DNA of 64,000 bases from Centaurea solstitialis (Eukaryota > Streptophyta > Magnoliopsida > Asterales > Asteraceae). The DNA is taken from the NCBI GenBank assembly GCA_030169165.1, contig CM058044.1:46058443-46122442 (forward strand). The letters run 5' to 3'. A program made the translations under genes and the position numbers. The notes beneath the pieces are model-generated. The model had not been told where the DNA came from, ran no database searches, and saw only the letters and a list, made by a program, of their open reading frames with translations. This document shows, in pieces, positions 55,301 to 64,000 of the stretch (position 1 is its first letter; the number at the start of each line of letters is the position of its first letter).

Positions 55301-58300
55301 AGTCAAGACTAAAATGTAATTATGTGATGTCCTATAAAGGTTAATTTAAGAACAAAAATAGCACCTTTTCCATCTTTAATGCGGCGTTTTATTAGACGGC
55401 CATCTCCTAGCACATCTCGCACCTGTAAACGATCAGCAGGTAGAAAACATTGTCTCTGATTAAAACAAAGAAATGAAAGTCCTTTCGGAATGGCTATTAA
55501 AAACCTCACACATTTCCCTGATAGCTAAGCCAGCAGCTGACGAGAAAAAGTTCAGAGTCATGCAGCATGTCTTGGAGAATTATAGCCTTTAAAATGATTT
55601 ACTTCTAAAAGATGTTACAAAAATGGCGACAAAATATACGGCCCTCGTTAATCAATGTTATTAACTATAAATAAACCTATAGAAAAGATGGAGACTGAGT
55701 TGCTTTAGGATATGACTTCAATGTAAGTCTGAATACAGAAAAATGAAAATACTTTAATGTGCTCAGATTGAAGGTTCGAACAACGAATGGGTACCCAATC
55801 AATTTAAGCTTCCAACTACAGAAAAATCTTCAATGATAATATCCAGGGAAATTAGCTCAAACAACAAGAAACCTTTTATCTAGAACTAGTCAAAGCAAAC
55901 ATCCTCCAGTCTAAAAAGTTTACACCAGAAATGGCATGCAATGCAAAAAATATACATATACTTAGTTATGAAAAAAGTACATTTCCACACCTGAATAAAA
56001 TGAATGAGCTCCACTTCAAAGTGAACTTCTTCAAGACCTGCTAGAGAAGGCATCAGAGGGTTTTGGCTCAAGTACTGACTTCTGACATAGATCACTGCTT
56101 TCTCTCCCCGTGACATTGTTCCTATACCCATTTCAAGACCTTTAGGTACCTGACATAGAAATACAATGAATGTTGTAACAAGTATACATAAATCTAAGTT
56201 TATCTTATTTTGTGCAATGCTGCAACTAATGTGTCAAGCCTAGCAGGCTAGCACCTTAGATCAGTGCCTATCTCGGCCAAGTAAATCAAAATAATCCTAC
56301 AAACTCAAAAATGCCAGTAGAACTAGGAACCTTATTGGCCAGAAAAAGCAGATTAAACATGAAATGGAAGATAGAAAGCAAATAAAATTTTGAACAAACA
56401 GAAATGTATGCTGACAAAAAAAAAACCTCGGATTTTCCATAAGTAAAGAGAATTGGTTCCGCAAGCATATGTGATTGAAGTGGTTGTCCATCCCCCGACT
56501 TGGCGGCGATCCTATAATCAGCAATAGCCCACAAGTATATTAATGTTGCAGCTATTTTTCAAATAATTAGATTTCCTTCAAAACAGGAGATGGAGAAAAA
56601 TGACAACAAATGAACCTGGCTTTTACTTCATACAGATCTCTTGGATTTTCCCAACTCTGTGCCTCAAGTAAAACCTGTCCAGTCAATGGCATACTAACTT
56701 AAAACTTTTATATTCGCGCATATTGCTAATGCAGTCCTAAACCCAACTATATCATATATTTTTCGTGCTCATACATACCTTCTTCAAGACTCCTAAGTCT
56801 TCAGTTACGACCTGGAGGATATTTACAAAGCAAAAAAGTGAGTTGTGATATCAAGTATAAATTATAATAACATTAAAACCATTAAACCTAGCATAAGCAG
56901 CATTAGCAACTACATGTCTCAAAACTACACATCAGTAAGAATAGCACTCGAGTAGAAACTCTAATCAAAATACTTCACATAAGGGTCTTTGAACATCTCA
57001 TAGCTATCAAGCTATGTATTGGTGGTATGAAGCAAAATGAGGTTAATGAAGCATAAAGCAAAGAAATAACAAATGAAGCTGACATGTGTAGCCTGTAGGA
57101 CCAAGACTAGATAACTTGTTCAAGTAATTTACGATACAAGATATAGGGGCCAGAGATGAAAATACATCAACAAGAGACGTAAGAAATTTTATGCACAAAT
57201 GCCAGCTCTATATGTTGACAGCTTGTAAGTGCATGCTGAATGGCAGTGTCACATCAAATCCAGATTGGTATAAAGCCAACTTAGTGTATAACACACAATT
57301 TCTAGTTCTTGCCTTGATTTTAGAAAACTCTATCAGCTCAATCTCAAAATTAAGTTCAGCATCCTTCGGAAAGCTGTCGGAAACAGAAACTGGACAGTCA
57401 TCCTCGCCATAGTGCAATTCAGGCTTCATTTTTAGCTGAAATAGTTAGCAACACAGCATGTGTTAGAGATCCATAGCAACAGATCATGCAATTAGATCAT
57501 CAAGTTCTCAATAAGCTATTACCACTAAGCATAGAAAATGTTAAACATATTTTCAGGGTCTTCATCTTGCACTAGTGATGCTAAATAAGTGACAGATATA
57601 GTTTAGGAACAAGTTGAAGTCGAGCAGAAAATAATGTGTTCCGCATAGGCATAGCCAATGCCAATGCCAATTTGAACCATTGGCTTAATCCCCCTTACCC
57701 GTTAACACAAAAATGGCAATATTCATTCCCATGGACAGAATCATGGATTATAGGAGTTGCTCACTCCTGTTTACCCTGGCCACTCGATTTAGGATATGCA
57801 TATATAAGATAGGATGGATCTTCACAGACATACTATGATGAAGTATCAACATAGGAGTTTCTATCCCAACTAGTAGGTATGGACTATAAATGTAACCAAA
57901 GTGAATTATGTGGTGAAATCCAAAAAAAAAAACATAAAGATATGCATATATAAGATAGGATGGATCTTCACAGACATACTATGATGAAGTATCAACATAG
58001 GAGTTTCTATCCCAACTAGTAGGTATGGACTATAAATGTAACCAAAGCGAATTATGTGGTGAAATCCAAAAACAAACATAAAGAGGTGTACATCTAGACT
58101 TCGGTACATGAATGCCATGCTTTTTTTGTAAGGGTATGGTAGACCGTGGCCTAGACTAATCCCGGCAACGCTTGACTGCTAGACATGAAGCCTTGAGAAA
58201 ATCCCCAGTGGCCACAGGTTTGTTAACGCCTAGATTCGAACCTGGGGTAGATGGGTTACCAGCCACATCCCCCACAAGCCTTAACCAGTACGCCACAAGC

Positions 58301-61130
58301 CTTGTGATTCTAATGCCAACTTCTTTAGAATAATGTTTTGAGTTGGCTTCTTGCTTTCATTCATTCATCGACCCCTTTTACTTTGATTTGGTTTATGTAT
58401 CATTTATTTGTAGGGTGATGAAACTTTTATTGAGGATACGAATCCGAATCGGACTGATGGGGTACTAGTACCAAAATACCATTACCGTTACCGAACCAGT
58501 ACCGTATACTTCTAATCAGTTCGGTTTTGGGTGTCCACATTTCCGGTATCAGGAACTTTCGGTACGGTACAGGTTCAGTATGGTATCAGTCCCATGCTCA
58601 CCCCTAGTTTTACAAATGTACTGTAGATGCTATGCTACTTTCATTACTTCATATCATGGTTTCTTAAGGACGTGACTGCTTTACATTGTTTCAAATTTGT
58701 ATTCATTAAAATCTTCAGAAACCATTTGTGCTAAGCATGTATAATTGTTCACATTCAGTGTATTAATTCAGTGAATATACTCCAAACTTGACCCAGGTTC
58801 AAGCTTTACTCGCTGAAATGCAATATAGGTAAATATGAATGGAGAAAAGACCAGAACTCTTTTCCACATGTGAACTGAAAATCATTCAGACAAAGCAAAG
58901 AAAACTGCATTTCTTACAAAAGAGCAATGAAGCATCCACGGTTTTCTGAAGATAGAAAAGAACTCTCTTTTCATGTGGTTGGCATAAAAAATCACAAATT
59001 ATCTAATAAAATATCCAACAGCTAAGTACCTAACCAGATCAAGATACAACATTCTTGGTGAAATATGCATATCTTACAAACAGTAACATTAATGCTATGA
59101 CGCAGTTCAATGGAAAAAATGTACCCTTCCATCAACAAATTATACAACATAAACCATATACATTACTACTACCAAATACTTACCACCGCTACTTCACCCT
59201 TCAACATTGTTGGAATTCCTTCTAGTAGCCCTAATATCATCTTGCTCTTACCCAAAACCTGCCTTGTTGGGATGCCTTTGCCTATAACAAAAACAAAAAA
59301 AAAGGCACCACACACCCACATGAACAAAGAGACTGAAACATCAAATAGAACAACATTACTTAATAGAGGATTAACTAGAACATCCAGAACAATAGCTGAA
59401 GTCACCAGATATGAGCAACTACACTGTTTGACACCCAACAAAATTTTATGAAGCCTTTTTGCTTAGATTCTTGTGATTGGCTAAAACAGCAACCCATAGA
59501 ACTTTATACATAAAGGTAGTAAACTAGTAGGATCAAAATTCTCATACTATTTGTTATCGACCGAAGAACAAGAAACACTCTGGAAGAACTACAAGAGAAA
59601 AATGAATGACTGCTTTATGTTCTAAAAGTCTCGGGGAAAATTAAAACTTATTTTGAAGACGGCTTATATAAGAAGCATCTAGAGAATTCAATAAAACAGG
59701 ACTTCTGAGTTCCAAGAACTGAGAAAACTGAATAGATAAAATGATTTATTTCTCTTGAGCAGCATGGAACTTAAGTTGTTGCTTTCGGACTATGTGATGC
59801 CTATAATCGTAAATATAGTAATATTGAACACAAGTTAATTTGTATAGGAAGCAAAAAAAGGTTGGGGATAGGGAGCCAATCATATATAGATTTGTCATGT
59901 CTACATCATATACAAATGTCTCTTGAACACAAGTTAACTGATAATCGTAACATATCCTATGAAACTGAGAGGTTGATGTTCACTAAAACTAGCAACTCGG
60001 TTTACACAAATGCTCAACATAACTATTATGTCACTGAACAAACGAACCATAAACTTGATGAAAAATGAATCATAAAGTCGAGCGTACCACCAAATTCTGA
60101 GCGAGTAGACTCAACAACCACCCCATCTAGAGTACGAACAGTAGAATGATATATGATCTGCACAATGAACCTCGTCAATCCGTGCTCTGTGCTCTTTCAA
60201 TTGTTACACCTTACATGTTTTGGCTCATACAAAAGCAAAATTAGGAAGTATAGTTCAATTACTACTATATATTCTTCTAAAACTGGAAAACACTGGTCTT
60301 AATCATCCAACCATCTGGAATACCACTTTCCTTTTCAGGTGAAATTTACAACTTTTGAACTTTCAACTGAAATGATACATTAGCTTCCTAACAAATAGTA
60401 CCGTGTCAAAAGAGTAACCATATGGATATTATTGTGTACTTCCAACTAAGTATTCATCCAGGAAAGTATAGTTGTGCCTCTGTTTCTGGATAGATGGCTA
60501 CTACTGTCACTTAGGCATTGTTTGGCAAAAATAAGCTAGCTTATAAGCTAGTACATGTTTGGATGGACCGTAAGCTAGCTTTTTAAAAAAGCTAAGGAGA
60601 GTAGCATTTAGTGACTTACGAGACTTTTTATTGTTTTATTCCAAACATACCCTTCTACTTTTTACATTATCAATTTTTAAACATACCGTTTTTTATCATT
60701 TTACAGTCATAAGCTACCATATCAGCTACGTGTCTTGTTCATTGGCTAGCTGCTACCAGCTAGTTTGCTAATTAAGAGCTAAATATCTATGTACTACTAA
60801 ACTTCAAGTAGCATAATGCTGAAAAAAAAAACACAGTGTAACAAGTAGGAATCAATTTAAAACCTGATCACCATCAGAAGGCGTAGCATCACCACCACCT
60901 CCTGGTCTAATCACAGCCTTCATCAATCCTCCCGGAATCATCTTCTTCCTCCTAAACAAAAACGATGAATAATCACAACTTCATCTCATCACGATCTTAA
61001 GAAACGAAACACAAAATGATCAAATTCAGATAATCTAACTACTATAGTACTACCTCTTATCATCCTCATCAGAAGATGTTTGCTTCTTCTGTGGCTTGAA
61101 ATCCTGTTCTGCATCTTTGAGGACAGCCAT
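49374..61130 (-). CDS. PAS1: PASTICCINO1, FKBP-type immunophilin with TPRs, 20 exons, one frame break
   Basis: Exons (5' to 3'): 61130-61054, 60951-60864, 60157-60088, 59281-59184, 57435-57313, 56811-56779, 56674-56616, 56511-56427, 56149-55991, 55422-55365, 54595-54447, 53768-53672, 53520-53451, 52698-52639, 51851-51795, 51310-51242, 51063-50986, 50471-50370, 50275-50204, 49658-49374. They encode about 629 residues if one base is allowed for in exon 12. Three FKBP domains (about 52-150, 165-262, 283-386; e.g. GDQIIYHSTVRTLDG, FPMDCPLQDSRLRVHYKGM, VPEGFEMCVRLML) precede TPR helices (about 409-535; TGNRLFKEGKFTLAKAKYEK, LLNLNVAACYLKMG). PAS1 in Arabidopsis scaffolds very-long-chain fatty-acid elongation at the endoplasmic reticulum and limits cytokinin-driven division. 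As written, exon 12 lacks one C and the frame would stop in exon 14 at about 393 residues. Intron 5 is GC-AG. The C terminus is ...DRCAIL rather than a membrane span. Confidence 0.92.
53672..53768 (-). other. PAS1: PAS1 exon 12 with single-base deletion
   Basis: 97 nt where 98 are needed: the incoming phase is 0 (999 nt before it) and exon 13 needs two carried bases to read RPAKVPEGAHVQW. The sequence reads VTCP in the first frame and DYAYDKFT in the next. The switch falls in a run of five C (plus strand ggggg, 53699-53703) where the family needs one more base. Confidence 0.8.
57311..57312 (-). other. PAS1: GC donor of PAS1 intron 5
   Basis: The exon ends FSKIK with AAG|GCAAGA and the next exon begins after CCAG with VVTEDLGVLKK. 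No GT donor gives the family sequence without extra or missing residues. AG|GCAAG is the usual context of the minor GC-AG class. Confidence 0.8.
57793..58083. repeat. 146-bp tandem duplication in PAS1 intron 4
   Basis: Unit starting gatatgcatatataagatag occurs at 57793 and again at 57939. The copies differ mainly in an A run (11 against 5) and one or two bases, so the duplication is young. Confidence 0.9.
58118..58311 (-). mobile_element. tRNA-derived SINE in PAS1 intron 4
   Basis: On the minus strand TGGCGTACTGG (near 58300-58290) resembles box A and GGTTCGAATCT (near 58238-58228) matches box B. It ends in an A tract seen as ttttttt at 58121-58127. aatgcca flanks it (58111-58117, 58312-58318). 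Confidence 0.7.
58400..58615. mobile_element. MITE-like GGTAC-rich block in PAS1 intron 4 (tentative)
   Basis: Inverted copies of ggtaccg/cggtac motifs (gtaccaaaataccattaccg, cggtacggtacaggttcagt) and a cacccctag end indicate a foldback element. Boundaries uncertain. Confidence 0.4.
60513..60790. mobile_element. hAT-like MITE remnant in PAS1 intron 2 (tentative)
   Basis: ggcattgtttggcaaaaata followed by repeated agctagctt / aagctagc palindromes, typical of hAT-derived MITEs. The matching right end is degraded. Confidence 0.45.
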
Positions 61131-61369
61131 TGGAGATTACGATTTGTTTGTGAATTGTGATTGTTTCAGTGACGGAAAACCCTAGGACTGAAATTTTGCA
61201 GAGACGGTTGGGGGAGGTAGCAACGAATTAGGTGAAGTAGGAAGATAGATAATTGAAGAGAGATGGTCAGAGAGAAAGTCAGCATAGTCGCTTCTCAACG
61301 ATCAAGCCCCCAATTTTAGTTTTTGGGGGGGCATTTCGGTCAATTAACTGTCCTGCTCGGGATAAAAGG

Positions 61370-61790
61370 CTAGTAGGCTAACGGTATTTGGTGTTATTGA
61401 GCGGTGTGTCCCTCCTTGTGGTTGTGGATTCAAGTCTCGTTTAGTTCTCGTAGGGGCATTTCGGTCAATTAACTGTCCTAGTGAGGATAAAAGTAGGGGT
61501 GTAAACGAGCCGAGTCGAGTCGAGTATCAGGTAGTTCGAGTCGAGTCGTTAGTATCTCGAGTCGAGTTTTATTCGAGTCGAGTTTTGACCGGGTTCATTC
61601 GAGTAGAGTTTTGATCGAGTTTTGACTGAGTCAATCTCGAGTAGCTCACGAGTTGTCTCGGCTCATTTACACCCCGAGATAAAAGGTACGTAGTCCAACG
61701 GTATTTGGTGTTATTGAGTGGTGTCTCTTCTTGTGGTTGTGAGTTGAAGTCTCGTTGTGAACGTTGGAGTAGGTTTAGGAGTAGGTTTAG
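61370..61790. repeat. Paired SINE-like blocks around a TIR element upstream of PAS1
   Basis: The sequence acggtatttggtgttattga, followed by cttgtggttgtg and a gattcaagtctcg box B-like motif, occurs near 61380-61440 and again near 61698-61757. Between them is a gtgtaaacgagccgagtcg ... ctcggctcatttacacc inverted-repeat element (61495-61675). The element probably inserted into, or was duplicated with, a SINE-like repeat. All of this lies within 700 bp of the PAS1 start codon and may be in its promoter. Confidence 0.5.
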
Positions 61791-61799
61791 AGGGTGTAT

Positions 61800-64000
61800 G
61801 TGTTGGCCATTCAAAACAAGAAAAAGGTATCATAACAATCGAGATTGTTTTTTGCAGTTTGATGACCGAAAATTGTTATTCAACAAGATAAATAAGGATT
61901 ATAACTCTTATCGACAATTGAAGAACATCCGGTAAACAAACCTTTAATATAATGCCAGATTTATTGTTATTCTTGTATAGTATTTTGACTTATATTTCAC
62001 TATTAATTAAAAGCTTGGTTAACAACAAAACAAGTTGAAATGTTTATAATCTTTCAAATTATTTTATTTTAAAAAAACGAGTCATGAGTATTTTTAACAA
62101 TAATTATTAAAGGTTGAGTTCTGGACCTCCGGTAAGAAGTTGATGTCAATGTAAAAAGCGTGAGAAGTGGTTTTCAAGTTTTGGATGGAAGTGGTTATCA
62201 AAGTTTTAATATCATGTCATTACATTAGGATGTGATGCACCAAAATAAGATGCACAGGATCAATTCTCTTTTAAAGTGCAATTCATGGGATGACATGATA
62301 TTAAAGGTGATCACGGTTCATATGAAACTCAACTTCTAATACGATCCTTAGCCTAATTATAAATACTTAAAGCCTAGTTTTGTGTATAGTGAAAAATGAG
62401 ACTAAAAACCATTTTGGTATTTATTCATATGTCAAGAAAATAAGTGTCCATCTTGAAGCAAAGGGATGGTGATAATAGTTGGGAGAAAGAGGAGAGTATG
62501 GCCAAAATATGTTTCAATGGTACATTTTTATCATTGAGAGAGAGTAAAAAAATATGAAATATAATGTAAAAGATTGGTGCTAAGTTTAGAATAAGAACTT
62601 GTATGGTGAAGTCTAAATCAATTCCTAGATACTTCATATAAAAAGAGATCCAAACTAATGTTTTAGCTATTAGTGGATTTTTGATTAAAATGGTATTTGT
62701 GTTTCAAAAATCATTAGTTGTCAAATATAGAACCTTAGATCTAGCTTTGTGCATTTGACATAGTTGTGAAGGAATCCTTTGTAATCAAGCAATGTTGTTC
62801 AAGTGCATGCATGGTCTTACATACAAATTGAGCCCTTTGTTTCTATAGCCATGGCATATTTTGGCACATCTGTGTTATTTATAAAGAAGATGCAAGTGTT
62901 TTATGGTCACTAATTAAGTAGAATAAAATTATTTATTAACTTTATAAAATAAAATTGCTATTTTTAAAATAAAAGTAAAAGTGGATAGGGCCTAATCCAA
63001 GACCAATAGCCTGACCCAAATAATGAATTTTCTCCCAGAGTTTTTATTCCAAAGCCCATAAGGGGGGATCTCTTAGTCTTAGGCTCTTAGCCCTGGTCAT
63101 ATTTAAGACTTTAAATATGTTAAATACCTAATAATAATAATAATAAAATATAAAATACATAATATTATATGTGAAGTTTATTTAAGCGTGAGAGCCTAAA
63201 TAATCCCTATTTTGAGTCTCGAGCTCGGCTCGTTTAGTAAACGAGCTCTATTTCAGGTTCGAGATCGGGCTCGAGCTCGTTAAGGCTCGACTCATTTTGA
63301 GCTTTTAACGATTCTAGCTCGGATAGCTCTTGAGTAGCTCAGCTCATTTACTTCCCTATTTAAGAGACATCGAATAAAATTTGTCTCAAGTACATTACAA
63401 ATTTAGTCTTGACTTTATGTTTACTGTCTAATAATCCATGAAAAACTTATTGGATTTATAAAAAGCAAACTATTTTACTAACGATTATATTTTTATTTTA
63501 TCAGAAGAATCTTTTATACATTTTGATAGTCAAAACTAATATTATTTCTATAAAATAAAATAGCTTAAACCATCCTCGTATACATCGTCTCGACATTTAC
63601 AATCACCACTAAATAAACTGGTAAATGAAGCATCTAAATTCGAATTTAATGGTAGATGGAAAAGTTAATCCCAAACTATCAAAATCATATAAAAAAAGAA
63701 GAAAAAAACAAATACAAGGATGGCATCGTGTTTTATATGAACAAACACTTCAAAACAACTTCACTCTATGAAACTCCTAAAACGCAACTACATTCAGGGT
63801 TAACTTCCACCTCCTTGATCAACCCTATTAACTTTGTTTATATTGATGTGTCATAACAATAAAGTTGTAGATGTAATCCACATATCTGACGTATTGGATT
63901 CGATCATGTGGCACCACCTTCCCCCAATAAGATGTATACGTGATTTGACTTTAGTTGAAGATTATAAAACTGGTAAAGTGAAGGCAATCCAAAGAAATGT
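61800..64000. other. AT-rich spacer, no gene recognised
   Basis: Contains a relative of the foldback at 42768 (about 62130-62345) and a gctcgag-type fragment (63210-63345). Short open frames have no recognisable product. Confidence 0.55.

Overview
This window is nuclear DNA from a higher plant, and a eudicot is the best fit. The evidence is: many short exons joined by AT-rich introns, plant-only genes (the Mediator subunit MED32, the three-FKBP immunophilin PASTICCINO1, a DUF3527 protein, a COPT copper transporter, jacalin-related lectins), and nested Ty3, Ty1/copia, TRIM, SINE and MITE elements. The lectins recall the mannose-binding jacalin lectins of Asteraceae, but a family-level assignment is only a guess.

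Layout. 1-3.2 kb: AT-rich spacer with one SINE. 3.2-10.6 kb: broken copies of a DUF3527 gene arranged as two foldbacks, around an intact two-exon jacalin-like lectin gene (5187-6660). 11.2-21.3 kb: a young Tat-type Ty3 retrotransposon on the minus strand with identical 751-bp LTRs. It has gag-protease and pol joined by a leaky-type stop, and a separate four-exon gene running antisense. 21.4-22.7 kb: a nonautonomous Mutator-like element with a 9-bp target duplication. 22.9-30.5 kb: a second lectin copy whose last exon is split by a 5.67-kb composite of TRIM elements and a decayed chromovirus. 31.0-31.4 kb: an intronless COPT copper transporter gene. 31.7-32.2 kb: a SINE and a MITE. 32.4-38.2 kb: a nearly intact Ty1/copia element. 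38.2-43.3 kb: AT-rich degenerate repeats and MITEs. 43.3-43.7 kb: MED32. 43.7-49.4 kb: spacer with MITEs. 49.4-61.1 kb: PAS1 in 20 coding exons on the minus strand. 61.1-64 kb: AT-rich spacer with repeats.

The host genes do not form one pathway. COPT imports copper, MED32 serves transcription by RNA polymerase II, PAS1 is an endoplasmic-reticulum-associated FKBP/TPR scaffold, and the lectins bind carbohydrate. Much of the remaining sequence is mobile DNA acting on itself and on duplicated genes.

The most unusual points are: (1) the antisense spliced gene inside the Ty3 element, with a palindromic octamer TCGTACGA scattered through LTRs, coding and noncoding parts; (2) a UAG-CAA-UUA readthrough context between gag and pol; (3) inverted DUF3527 fragments able to make hairpin RNA; (4) a one-base deletion in PAS1 exon 12 that cuts off the TPR half; (5) the composite TRIM insertion in the second lectin gene. 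All coordinates and splice sites were read by eye; no database search was run.
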